In this document: piece by piece, positions 15,357 through 22,007 of the stretch
Position numbering within the stretch: the stretch's first letter is position 1
Layout: the number at the start of each line of letters is the position of its first letter
IMG/VR virus record: IMGVR_UViG_3300030090_001373
Span: 1,157-43,982 of that record
Strand: one strand, 5' to 3'
Source of the DNA: a virus
Length of the DNA: 42,826 nt
Notes under the pieces: generated by a model
Seen by the model: only the letters and a program-made list of their open reading frames with translations
The model's database searches: none
Told to the model about the DNA's origin: nothing
Translations under genes and position numbers: made by a program

Positions 15357-16895
15357 TTAAACTCGCCAGTATGCAACTCTTTTTTTATTTTTTTTATTAT
15401 CATCATCCCAATCAGGATCTTCTGGGTGTGTTAAGTGCCAAGATTCTTTCATGTAATGTATTGCCATAGTCATTGCATCAACTTGGTCATCATGTGCTGC
15501 ATTAGGAAACTGTAACATCTCTGTAAGTAAATCATCTGCCCAAGGTTTGTTTTTTGGTATCCAAACTTTTCCTGTTTCAATCATAGGAGATGCTGCATAA
15601 ACTCTACTTACTTTATCTCTATCAGGTGTATATTCTTGAACAGGCAGTCCAGATCTACGCATATCCTGGATTAATGATTGTCCTGATGCTTTCTTTTCTA
15701 TGATACATACATCTGGTTGAAACTGATCGTATAGTATCTGTGACATTCTTCGCAGTTCAGGATATTCATATCGTCCTTTCATATTTCCTAGTAGAATCAT
15801 GTGAGGTTGATAACTTTCAATACCTAATTCATCTTCATCATACATAGAAAAAATACCCCATGTTTGAATAACAGAGTAATCTGCTGTAGTTTTTGTAGAA
15901 AATGCTGTATCAAAAGTTTGTATAATAAAATCACATGCTGGTGGATCTTCAAATTCCCACCATTTAATCCAATTCTTTTTAATTAATCCACCTTCATCTG
16001 GTGTTGGATTCTGCATGTAGAGGGCATTCCAGTACCGAGAACCATTAGATGCTTTTATTTCTGATTCATCTATACGTAAATACTCATCTGATTTCCATTC
16101 AGGAAAGTATGATGTACCTTCTGGTAACTGTAACAGTTCTGCAGCATCCTCATCTAGCCATGCAGGTATGCGAATAACCTCCCAAGGTATTGTTTCATAT
16201 TCAGAATTTTCTTCTTGTTTTAATAACCAACCACAAAGATCATCATAATGATAACGAGTATTAATAATTAATATCGCACCATTGGGCATAATTCTAGTTC
16301 TTAGTCCTGCTGGGTACCATTCCTTAATATATCTTCTACCTGCATCTGAGTACGAATCTTCTTCGGACATGACATCATCAAGGATCGCAATGTGAGCACC
16401 TCTTCCTGCAATCTGGGATCGTACTCCTGCAGCATAGTATGTTCCTCCTTGATTTGTTTTCCATTTCCCTGCAGCTCTAACATCTGATCGTAAAGCCACT
16501 CCCCTGAAGATATCTTGAAACTGTTCAGTCGATACAATATCCCTGACAGAACGTCCAAAGTCGCTTGATAACTGGTCACTATGAGAAACTGTAAGTATTT
16601 CATGTTCTGGATTCCTTCCTATATACCATGCAGGAAACAACTTAGAACAGATAACGGACTTTGAAGATCTTGGTGGTAGAAATACCATAAGCCTTTTGAT
16701 CTTACCTTCTTCTAAATCTCTTAGTTTATTTGATATAACTTCAATATGTCTGCCCATTCTCCAATCAGATATTAATGTAGGTGCTACAAGACCAACAAAT
16801 GTCAAGAAATCTTGTTTGGCATGATAACCAATATACTTATCCATTATTAGTTTGGCATCTAAAACTGGTGGGAAAGGTTGTAATTCTGTTTCCAT
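15357..16895 (-). CDS. terL: Terminase large subunit (512 aa)
   Basis: The DNA packaging motor. The ATPase domain has a Walker-A-like loop VFLPPRSSKS, then SHSDQLSSDFGRSVR and Walker B IAILDDVMSEED. The nuclease domain has IIQTFDTAFSTKTTADYSVIQTWG, CIIEKKASGQSLIQDMR and the C-terminal HDDQVDAMTMAI with the metal-binding Asp. About 500 residues is normal for the family. The ATG at 16895 is 7 nt below the -10 of its promoter, so transcription probably starts at or next to it. An ATG at 16901 would lie upstream of that start. The small subunit is encoded elsewhere (40432-40839). Confidence 0.9.
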   Translation of the reverse strand: METELQPFPPVLDAKLIMDKYIGYHAKQDFLTFVGLVAPTLISDWRMGRHIEVISNKLRDLEEGKIKRLMVFLPPRSSKSVICSKLFPAWYIGRNPEHEILTVSHSDQLSSDFGRSVRDIVSTEQFQDIFRGVALRSDVRAAGKWKTNQGGTYYAAGVRSQIAGRGAHIAILDDVMSEEDSYSDAGRRYIKEWYPAGLRTRIMPNGAILIINTRYHYDDLCGWLLKQEENSEYETIPWEVIRIPAWLDEDAAELLQLPEGTSYFPEWKSDEYLRIDESEIKASNGSRYWNALYMQNPTPDEGGLIKKNWIKWWEFEDPPACDFIIQTFDTAFSTKTTADYSVIQTWGIFSMYDEDELGIESYQPHMILLGNMKGRYEYPELRRMSQILYDQFQPDVCIIEKKASGQSLIQDMRRSGLPVQEYTPDRDKVSRVYAASPMIETGKVWIPKNKPWADDLLTEMLQFPNAAHDDQVDAMTMAIHYMKESWHLTHPEDPDWDDDNKKNKKRVAYWRV

Positions 16896-16901
16896 AATCA
16901 T

Positions 16902-16930
16902 ATTATACCATATTTATTTTCTTAATGCAA
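16902..16930 (-). promoter_or_regulatory. Sigma70-like promoter of the terminase-portal segment
   Basis: Minus-strand TTGCAT (16930-16925), 17-bp spacer ending TATGG, and TATAAT (16907-16902). It is built like the scaffold promoter (same -35, same spacer length, same extended TGG before the -10), which identifies a late-class promoter. The predicted start is about 16895, the A of the TerL ATG. Confidence 0.8.
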
Positions 16931-17219
16931 GAAAAATATTTACTTACAAGACTTGAAAAGTCTTTATAGAGTTATTATATATTATATATATATATATATA
17001 TTATAATAATAATACTTATTAGACTTAATAGTCTTATAAAGGCATGGGCGATTTTGACCCATAGAATTTTGGTAAATATTTCCTAGGTGTATTATATATA
17101 TATATAAACTTTAAAATTTTTTCCCCCACCCCTATACTTTAAAAGTCTAAAAAAGATTTCCCAGAAAAAAAGATTACTTTAAAAGCTGTAAAAATTTTTA
17201 AAGTTTCCCAGTGTCATAT

Positions 17220-17522
17220 TATAGGAAAAACCTATATTGATTATAGGAAAAACCAGGACCTGGATTTTCTTATATTGATTATAGGAAAAACCTATAATAC
17301 TTTTACAGCTTACAAAGTTTTTAAATGATGATGATTATGAAGCCTTGTAAAGTAATCCTTTAAAAGATTGTAAAGTATTAAAAGCCTTGTATTAATTAGA
17401 TACTTCGCAAGTCTTATAATCATTTAAGAATATATTTAAACATGGCAAGTATATCTAAATGACTATATAAAAGATTATATTATGTATAGGAAAAACTAAT
17501 CCAGATTATAGGAAAAACCTAT
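17220..17522. repeat. TATAGGAAAAACCTATA inverted repeats, cluster A
   Basis: Perfect 17-bp copies (6-bp arms around AAAAA) at 17220-17236 and 17280-17296. Near-perfect copy at 17507-17522. Partial copies TATAGGAAAAACC at 17242-17254 and TATAGGAAAAAC at 17485-17496. All are on the plus strand. They look like binding sites for a dimeric regulator or an initiator, or hairpins in RNA. Confidence 0.8.
17253..17263. repeat. CCAGGACCTGG palindrome, copy 1
   Basis: An 11-bp dyad, 5-bp arms around A, fused to the 3' end of a partial TATAGGAAAAACC repeat. The same sequence recurs at 19263-19273 on the other side of the GP88 cassette. It is GC-rich in an AT-rich background. Confidence 0.65.
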
Positions 17523-17550
17523 TGATTGAAAGCAGCTTTTTACTCATAAA
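17522..17550 (+). promoter_or_regulatory. Possible promoter for the 17640 gene pair
   Basis: TTGATT (17522-17527), 17 bp, CATAAA (17545-17550). It is weaker than the other promoters here. It abuts the cluster-A repeat at 17507-17522, as an operator-controlled promoter would. Confidence 0.35.
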
Positions 17551-17639
17551 ATATATTTTTAAAATAGGAACATTATTTGTTGTATTATCGTTATATATCT
17601 ATATACTAAATATATTAATAATTAATGAAAGGTTATGAC

Positions 17640-17858
17640 ATGAATAAAGTAAAAGAAATTGAGTTAGTAGGTGAAAGGATATCGCCGACCGACGTAATAA
17701 TAAATGAATTACATTATTTATTATCATCAGCTGATAAAAATAATAGAACATTTATTTTAAGTAAATTATCATCAGCTTTAATTACTCGAATAAATTATTT
17801 TGGTGATATTAGAAATATGAAAAATGATTTTAACAAAAAGAAAGGTTACGAAGTATGA
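17640..17858 (+). CDS. Hypothetical early protein (72 aa)
   Basis: Starts MNKVKEIELVGERISPTDVI, mainly helical, no recognised domain. I chose the ATG at 17640 because AAAGG lies 7 nt upstream, rather than the in-frame ATG at 17625. The leader AATTAATGAAAGGTTAT is nearly identical to that of the oppositely oriented GP88-like gene, so the two probably share a history or a control. It is joined by ATGA overlap to the next gene. Confidence 0.6.
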   Translation: MNKVKEIELVGERISPTDVIINELHYLLSSADKNNRTFILSKLSSALITRINYFGDIRNMKNDFNKKKGYEV

Positions 17859-18097
17859 CGGATATAATTAAAATCTCAGGGAATTGGCACGAATCACCAA
17901 TTCCTACGGATGATTCTACTATTGATGATTCGAATGAAGCAATCAAAAAGAAAGCATTGGAAGTATGCCAATTTATCAATGATGCTAAATCTATGTGTGA
18001 TGATAATAAACATTTACATGATTTATTTGAAAATGCTTTTTTAGATTTAGATATGATTGAAAGTGATTTATATGAAAAATTAGTAAATAATAAATAA
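17855..18097 (+). CDS. Hypothetical acidic early protein (80 aa)
   Basis: The N-terminus is polar and Asp-rich (NWHESPIPTDDSTIDDSNEA). The C-terminal half is an acidic helix (FINDAKSMCDDNKHLHDLFENAFLDLDMIESDLYEKL). It overlaps the upstream gene by ATGA and ends just before a strong bidirectional terminator. Small acidic early phage proteins often bind host factors, but nothing specific is recognisable here. Confidence 0.6.
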   Translation: MTDIIKISGNWHESPIPTDDSTIDDSNEAIKKKALEVCQFINDAKSMCDDNKHLHDLFENAFLDLDMIESDLYEKLVNNK

Positions 18098-18113
18098 AAC
18101 TTTAAAAGTTTTT

Positions 18114-18149
18114 AAAAGCCTTATAATTAATTTTATAAGGCTTTTTTTT
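18114..18149. terminator. Bidirectional intrinsic terminator
   Basis: AAAAGCCTTATAA (18114-18126) pairs perfectly with TTATAAGGCTTTT (18133-18145) around a 6-base loop, with a T-run on the plus side and A/T on the other. It sits between converging genes (ends 18097 and 18148), so it can stop both. Confidence 0.85.
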
Positions 18150-19101
18150 ATGCTTGTTTTACAAACCCTTGTTTAATAGCATTATCTAAGCTTTTAATTC
18201 TCATTGCTTTATTATGACTTGCTTTATATTTAAAACGTAAACCACGTATAGAAGGCGTATTTAATTTAGTTCTATTTTCTGCAATGAAGTCATTTTTATC
18301 ACCGTCAAAAACTTGTAAAACTTTATTACCTAGTTTGTAGGTTTTTGGTAGTGGTTTATTTCTTGGTGTATCAAATACGATTGCTAAGTCTAAGCCGTTT
18401 TTAATAGCTATTAAACTTTTATTGATATCATTATCGGTTACACTATACGCCAAGTGATAGTTTTTATTCTGCTTTCTGGTATAGTGTTTAGTATAATCAT
18501 AACTTACATTGTCAATATTATCTAATTTAGTAGATTGTATAAAAGTATCAATAATATTTATCATAGTAGTAGATTTATTATTATATATTACTTGTATACT
18601 TTCCCATTTAATATCTTGTGATATGTTAGCTCGGAAAGTCATAACTAATTTATTTTTAATACTGTAATAACTTTCTAACTCTATAGAACGTATTAAACAA
18701 GCCATAAATAAACTAGTATTAGATGTAAATAATTGCTTTCTATTTAACATTGCTTTTCTTTTTGCTGGAATGTATAAAGGATTGCCTGCTTGCCATATAA
18801 CACAATTACTTCTACAAGATTTAGTCGAATTAGTACATACATCATATATTATATTACTATTCTTATTATTATTTAGAACATGTGGTGCAATGGATAATCC
18901 TATACTATATAAATTTAATTCTTTTTTATTCTTTTCTAGTTTAGGATTACTTTTTGATAATAGAGTAGTAAAATTATAATCTTTAAATACCTTTGTTAAT
19001 TGCGCTTTATTCATAGATAAAACTTCAATTCCATTATAAGATATATTATCTAAATCCCAGATATTATTAGTTAATACATTATTAAAATCAATATTAATCA
19101 T
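18148..19101 (-). CDS. GP88-like protein with conserved Cys motif (317 aa)
   Basis: The middle shows LYSIGLSIAPHVLNNNKNSNIIYDVCTNSTKSCRSNCVIWQAG, followed by KRKAMLNRKQLFTS, LVMTFRANISQDIKWE and VSYDYTKHYTRKQNKNYHLAYSVTDND. This C-x5-C-x3-C opening followed by a '.R.N...DI.WE...YDYTK...YH..FS' series matches the phage 'gene product 88' family, whose function is unknown. The Cys residues may bind metal. I chose the ATG at 19101 because AAAGG lies upstream; earlier in-frame ATGs fall in or near the promoter. It is the only minus-strand gene in the early half and has its own promoter and terminator. Confidence 0.65.
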   Translation of the reverse strand: MINIDFNNVLTNNIWDLDNISYNGIEVLSMNKAQLTKVFKDYNFTTLLSKSNPKLEKNKKELNLYSIGLSIAPHVLNNNKNSNIIYDVCTNSTKSCRSNCVIWQAGNPLYIPAKRKAMLNRKQLFTSNTSLFMACLIRSIELESYYSIKNKLVMTFRANISQDIKWESIQVIYNNKSTTMINIIDTFIQSTKLDNIDNVSYDYTKHYTRKQNKNYHLAYSVTDNDINKSLIAIKNGLDLAIVFDTPRNKPLPKTYKLGNKVLQVFDGDKNDFIAENRTKLNTPSIRGLRFKYKASHNKAMRIKSLDNAIKQGFVKQA

Positions 19102-19135
19102 TATAAATAACCTTTCATTAATTAAACATATATAT

Positions 19136-19164
19136 AAATTAATATATATATTATATAGTGTCAA
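19136..19164 (-). promoter_or_regulatory. Probable promoter of the GP88-like gene
   Basis: Minus-strand TTGACA (19164-19159) with 17 bp to TAATTT (19141-19136). The -35 is consensus and the -10 is weak. An inverted repeat (19187-19203) lies just upstream. Confidence 0.5.
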
Positions 19165-19260
19165 TAGTTTTTTTATATATTTTAATTATAGGAAAAACCT
19201 ATACAACATATAGGAAAATATTATTGGACATAAAAATTTTTATATGATATTCTAAAAGTT

Positions 19261-19275
19261 TACCAGGACCTGGTA
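19261..19275. repeat. TACCAGGACCTGGTA palindrome, copy 2
   Basis: A 15-bp dyad with 7-bp arms around A. It shares CCAGGACCTGG with the copy at 17253-17263 on the other side of the cassette. Both copies lie close to members of the other repeat family. Confidence 0.7.
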
Positions 19276-19309
19276 GAACAAAACGTGAACAAAATATTTT
19301 ATTTTTTAC

Positions 19310-19338
19310 TTGACTTTTTTATAATAGTATGTTAATGC
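19310..19338 (+). promoter_or_regulatory. Possible early promoter upstream of the 19443 gene
   Basis: TTGACT (19310-19315), 17-bp spacer ending AGTATGT as in the SSB-gene promoter, then a poor -10 TAATGC (19333-19338). The repeat at 19353-19369 would lie at about +8 to +24 of its transcript. Confidence 0.4.
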
Positions 19339-19442
19339 AAGAAAATTTTAATTATAGGAAAAACCTATAGTAAGTATAGGTTGCAATTATAATTAAATCT
19401 GCTATAAATAATTATCTTTAATTAAAAATGGAGTAAAAGAAA

Positions 19443-19703
19443 ATGAAAATAAACTTTGTAAAACTAGGTGTAAACCTTGCACTTTTTGGATTAAAAATTC
19501 AAGGTAGAATACCGACTAGATATAGAGATAATGAAAGAAAAAATAATGATTATACTATATCTTATACAGAAGGTGGAGAAAGTAGAGAAAACTTTCTTAA
19601 AATAACTAAGGGAACTAAAGTATATTATTTCCCTGAATATGAAAGAAAGAAAGAACTAAGAAAAAATACTTATACTCTTGATATTGAAAATCAAAGAATA
19701 TAA
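19443..19703 (+). CDS. Hypothetical early protein (86 aa)
   Basis: MKINFVKLGVNLALFGLKIQGR, then a charged, beta-prone body (NDYTISYTEGGESRENFLKITKGTKVYYFPEYERKKELRKNTYTLDI). The N-terminus is mildly hydrophobic but not a clear membrane segment. RBS GGAG (ATGGAGTAAAAGAAAATG). It is the first gene of the main early leftward-to-rightward cluster, followed by its own downstream promoter. Function unknown. Confidence 0.6.
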   Translation: MKINFVKLGVNLALFGLKIQGRIPTRYRDNERKNNDYTISYTEGGESRENFLKITKGTKVYYFPEYERKKELRKNTYTLDIENQRI

Positions 19704-19706
19704 TTG

Positions 19707-19735
19707 TTGACAAGTTTGTTAGTATCTTGTATAAA
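19707..19735 (+). promoter_or_regulatory. Sigma70-like early promoter
   Basis: TTGACA (19707-19712), 17 bp, TATAAA (19730-19735). It drives the 19777 gene and the chain of small genes behind it. Confidence 0.7.
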
Positions 19736-19776
19736 AAAACTAACATTAATTTTAATAATAATTTGGAGTAAAATAA

Positions 19777-19992
19777 ATGAGTAGATTATCAGACCAAGTA
19801 ATAGATGATACTACAAACTATGAAATAGAAGTTGAAAAGTTTGTAGTAAATAATGTTTGGCATAATGTAGTTGAATGTGTTAGAGAAGTATTACTAAACA
19901 TTAAACATCCTAATCCTAATATACCCTTAGAGGAAGTAGTAGAATTTATTGAGGAAACATATAGAGAAAAACAAAGTAAGTACTATGTTTAA
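19777..19992 (+). CDS. Hypothetical early protein (71 aa)
   Basis: A helical acidic protein (MSRLSDQVIDDTTNYEIEVEKFVVNNVWHNVVECVREVLLNIK). Its RBS region (TTTGGAGTAAAATAAATG) closely matches that of the 19443 gene. It overlaps the following membrane gene by 8 bases. I do not recognise the family. Confidence 0.6.
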   Translation: MSRLSDQVIDDTTNYEIEVEKFVVNNVWHNVVECVREVLLNIKHPNPNIPLEEVVEFIEETYREKQSKYYV

Positions 19993-20134
19993 TTTTCTAT
20001 TTGCAGTAGGACTAGGTGTAATGCTAGTAAATTTTGTAGGGTTAGTATTTACTACTGACCTTACATTAAGCCTATTTCATTTATTATATTTTGTAGTAGG
20101 AATATTAATCTGCCTAATAGTATGGCAAAAATAA
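19985..20134 (+). CDS. Small two-helix membrane protein (49 aa)
   Basis: Nearly all hydrophobic: MFNFLFAVGLGVMLVNFVGLVF, a short polar turn (TTDLTLS), then LFHLLYFVVGILICLIVWQK. This predicts a two-TM hairpin. I chose the ATG at 19985, which overlaps the upstream stop, over the in-frame ATG at 19949 whose extra residues are polar and lie inside the previous gene. Role unknown. Confidence 0.55.
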   Translation: MFNFLFAVGLGVMLVNFVGLVFTTDLTLSLFHLLYFVVGILICLIVWQK

Positions 20135-20164
20135 TTACCATTTTGGTAAGGAAAGAAGGTAACA

Positions 20165-20488
20165 ATGAGTAAAAACCCACACAATTATATGTTTAGTGAG
20201 ATACCAAACAATAAAGAAGGTAAAGAACTTGTTAGACTTATGAAAAAATATCTTAATAAAGATAGATATAAAATGAGAACTAGAGGACAATATCTTATTG
20301 ATAGTGAGAAAGCTAATTGGAGATATTATTCTTTTGGTCAACCTTTAAATAAAAGTAAATGTATAAGAATTTATATTGATGACCATATAATGAAAGTAAA
20401 AGAATATAATTATTACTTGACAAGGAGTTTAAATACTCATAAACTTCGTCAAATAATAAATATAAGTGAGGAGTTATTAAATGATTGA
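20165..20488 (+). CDS. Hypothetical early protein (107 aa)
   Basis: A basic, Tyr/Asn-rich protein (KEGKELVRLMKKYLNKDRYKMRTRGQYLIDSEKANWRYYS, then RIYIDDHIMKVKEYNYYLTRSLNTHKLRQIINISEELL). The mixture of helix and short strands could form a small nucleic-acid-binding fold, but no motif is diagnostic. RBS AAAGAAGG. It overlaps the 51-aa gene that follows by 8 bases. Confidence 0.6.
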   Translation: MSKNPHNYMFSEIPNNKEGKELVRLMKKYLNKDRYKMRTRGQYLIDSEKANWRYYSFGQPLNKSKCIRIYIDDHIMKVKEYNYYLTRSLNTHKLRQIINISEELLND

Positions 20489-20636
20489 ACTAACGATTGA
20501 TATTAATCAGTATGCTCAATGGGATGAGGATGGTGAGAATGTAATTTATTTTAATGTAGGAGAATTTATAAATGATGCAAAAGAATATTTACAAAACGAT
20601 AATCCAGAGTCTAAAATAGTAGAGGAGAATAGCTAA
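20481..20636 (+). CDS. Hypothetical early protein (51 aa)
   Basis: MIELTIDINQYAQWDEDGEN followed by an acidic helix (FINDAKEYLQNDNPESKIVEENS). It starts inside the previous gene's end with GAGGAG upstream, and ends TAATG into the next gene. Both junctions are typical of this cluster and support the call. Function unknown. Confidence 0.55.
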   Translation: MIELTIDINQYAQWDEDGENVIYFNVGEFINDAKEYLQNDNPESKIVEENS

Positions 20637-20827
20637 TGACTAAAGAACAAATAACTAAAGAACAAATATTAGATAAACTATATCAAGCAAAAGACTATGC
20701 ATCTAATTCTATGAATGTTGCACAACAAGTAAGTGAGTTGGCATCAGAGGTAGAAACACAAGCAATAGAAACATATGATAATTTATGTGATGCTATTAAC
20801 ATGGTAGAGGAGTTAAAAGATGAGTGA
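20636..20827 (+). CDS. Coiled-coil early protein (63 aa)
   Basis: MTKEQITKEQILDKLYQAKD, then a heptad-like acidic helix (NVAQQVSELASEVETQAIETYDNLCDAINMVEELKDE). One TAATG junction upstream and an 8-base overlap downstream. A small oligomeric helical protein; no function recognised. Confidence 0.6.
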   Translation: MTKEQITKEQILDKLYQAKDYASNSMNVAQQVSELASEVETQAIETYDNLCDAINMVEELKDE

Positions 20828-20978
20828 TAAACTAACAGAACATGAACTATTAAATAGACTTGATAATGAATTTTATGATGTTGATTTTCAAGTTGTAACA
20901 AGTGCAACAAGAGGTGTTGTAGCTACTGTTCAATTTTATGAAGATAAATTAGAGGAGAATGAAGATGAAGGTAACTGA
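20820..20978 (+). CDS. Hypothetical early protein (52 aa)
   Basis: MSDKLTEHELLNRLDNEFYD, then beta-prone FQVVTSATRGVVATVQFYE and an acidic end. The GAGGAG of the next RBS is read here as Glu-Glu near the C-terminus. Its ATG overlaps the preceding stop region with GAGGAG upstream. No family recognised. Confidence 0.5.
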   Translation: MSDKLTEHELLNRLDNEFYDVDFQVVTSATRGVVATVQFYEDKLEENEDEGN

Positions 20979-21105
20979 AAAAAATATAAATCAAGTAGTT
21001 CAAGTAGTCAAAGATAATATAAATGCAGAATTTGATGAACATACAGATTTATTACATGCTTTTCAATCAGTAATAGAATGGATAGAGGAGAATGAAGATG
21101 AATAA
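20965..21105 (+). CDS. Hypothetical early protein (46 aa)
   Basis: MKVTEKNINQVVQVVKDNIN, then EFDEHTDLLHAFQSVIEWIEENEDE, helical and acidic. RBS GAGGAG 7 nt before the ATG. It overlaps both neighbours by 8-14 bases. Function unknown. Confidence 0.5.
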   Translation: MKVTEKNINQVVQVVKDNINAEFDEHTDLLHAFQSVIEWIEENEDE

Positions 21106-21289
21106 ACTACTAGCTGAAAAACATTTTGGTTACTTACATGATGCTTGGATTGATGATGAGCAAAGCCACTATGAAGAATACTATGATGTGGAAGGTGCTG
21201 ATGAAATTCCAACATCTTTATTAGAAGAACATAATTACAAAGACTTGAGAGTAATACAAGAATTTTTTGAAAAGAATCATTATGCGTAG
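21098..21289 (+). CDS. Hypothetical acidic early protein (63 aa)
   Basis: MNKLLAEKHFGYLHDAWIDD then EEYYDVEGADEIPTSLLEEHNYKDLRVIQEFFEKNHYA. I chose the ATG at 21098 because GAGGAG is 7 nt upstream; the in-frame ATG at 21092 is too close to it. Very acidic; could mimic DNA or bind a host protein, but that is speculation. Confidence 0.55.
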   Translation: MNKLLAEKHFGYLHDAWIDDEQSHYEEYYDVEGADEIPTSLLEEHNYKDLRVIQEFFEKNHYA

Positions 21290-21572
21290 CAGAGGATATA
21301 AATTAACAGAGTTTAGAAATAAATGGAAAACTATTTATAGTAAAACATTTCTGAATAAGTATATACCTATTCATGAAGATGTATGGGTAGATGATAAAGA
21401 GTTTATAGAAACTATGAAGAAACCAGAAGGTGAAAGATATATCTGGACAGTACTAGAAGAAAATGGTACATGGATTGTAACAAGTGGATACCATTGGGTT
21501 AATAGAATAGGTTTTATAATAACTAAAAATAAATGGGAGCATGACATGAACATAGAAGTGAAAGGATATTAA
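21282..21572 (+). CDS. Conserved phage hypothetical protein (96 aa)
   Basis: MRSRGYKLTEFRNKWKTIYS, with a C-terminal segment IWTVLEENGTWIVTSGYHWVNRIGFIITKNKW. 'W.V....G.W...GYH.VNR.GY..T' strings recur in proteins of other marine phages, from memory. The start at 21282 overlaps the upstream gene by 8 bases; an in-frame ATG at 21267 lies deeper in that gene. Function unknown. Confidence 0.55.
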   Translation: MRSRGYKLTEFRNKWKTIYSKTFLNKYIPIHEDVWVDDKEFIETMKKPEGERYIWTVLEENGTWIVTSGYHWVNRIGFIITKNKWEHDMNIEVKGY

Positions 21573-21573
21573 A

Positions 21574-21711
21574 ATGATAACTATGGAATGTGATTACTGT
21601 GGGCATGTAGAACACTATGAAGATGAGTGTTCATTTTTTCAAGGTGAAATGTGGGGATTACCTGATGATTCTGTCATGTGTAATTCTTGTTTAGAAAAGG
21701 AGAATGTATAA
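21574..21711 (+). CDS. Small zinc-finger-like protein (45 aa)
   Basis: MITMECDYCGHVEHYEDECS then a 17-residue link and CNSCLEKENV. The Cys pairs CDYC and CNSC, 27 residues apart, are spaced like a single zinc ribbon. It is one base after the previous stop and ends in TAATG. It may be a small DNA- or protein-binding regulator; not identified. Confidence 0.55.
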   Translation: MITMECDYCGHVEHYEDECSFFQGEMWGLPDDSVMCNSCLEKENV

Positions 21712-22004
21712 TGAGTGCTGATATAATAGATATGAATAAGAAAACTATAAAACGTGGTAAGAAAAAACTATCTACTGAGGAGCAATGTGAATTACTTTAT
21801 GACAGACTACTAAATTTATCAGAGGAGTTACAAGATACAGTAACTATACCTAACATGGTGATAGGTTTACAACAATTTGTTTGTCAGTTAGCCTATGATA
21901 CTGCACCGAGTAATGCTACTGCATCTCATATGTTACTAGGTATTATTGCACATAGATTAGAGCATGAGGTAGAGTTAGAACAATTAGATAATGAGGAGGA
22001 ATAA
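21711..22004 (+). CDS. Conserved helical early protein (97 aa)
   Basis: MSADIIDMNKKTIKRGKKKL, then a helical core (EEQCELLYDRLLNLSEELQDTVTIPNMVIGLQQFVCQLAYDTAPSNATASHMLLGIIAHRLEHEVE). The start at 21711 is set by AAAAGGAGAA upstream and TAATG coupling, not the upstream in-frame ATG at 21687. It is immediately followed by the methyltransferase gene. Function unknown. Confidence 0.6.
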   Translation: MSADIIDMNKKTIKRGKKKLSTEEQCELLYDRLLNLSEELQDTVTIPNMVIGLQQFVCQLAYDTAPSNATASHMLLGIIAHRLEHEVELEQLDNEEE

Positions 22005-22007
22005 ATA

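Larger units (their letters stand above)
16931..17639. other. AT-rich noncoding control region, candidate origin
   Basis: About 700 bases without a convincing gene. It holds a perfect hairpin AAGACTT-GAA-AAGTCTT (16948-16964), a long TA/TAA tract (about 16972-17013), AGACT-TAAT-AGTCT (17021-17034), ATGGG/CCCAT (17044-17062), many CTTTAAAAG/CTTTACAAG-type short repeats (17137-17395) and the TATAGGAAAAACC repeats listed separately. It separates divergent late and early transcription. Repeats, AT content and location suit a replication origin and regulatory hub; this is inference. Confidence 0.55.
19187..19380. repeat. TATAGGAAAAACCTATA inverted repeats, cluster B
   Basis: Perfect copies at 19187-19203 and 19353-19369. 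Partial TATAGGAAAA at 19209-19218 and a half-site TATAGG at 19375-19380. The region 19165-19442 has no gene and separates the divergent GP88-like and 19443 genes. The second perfect copy lies just downstream of a possible promoter, where a repressor would act. Confidence 0.8.

Noticed and set aside
16301-16603. Minus-strand frame of 100 codons inside the terminase gene
   Set aside because: It overlaps conserved TerL motifs in another frame and lacks an RBS.
17220-19380. CRISPR array made from the TATAGGAAAAACCTATA repeats
   Set aside because: Spacing is irregular (about 20 to over 180 bases in each cluster), repeats are only 17 bp and partly degenerate, and no cas gene is present.
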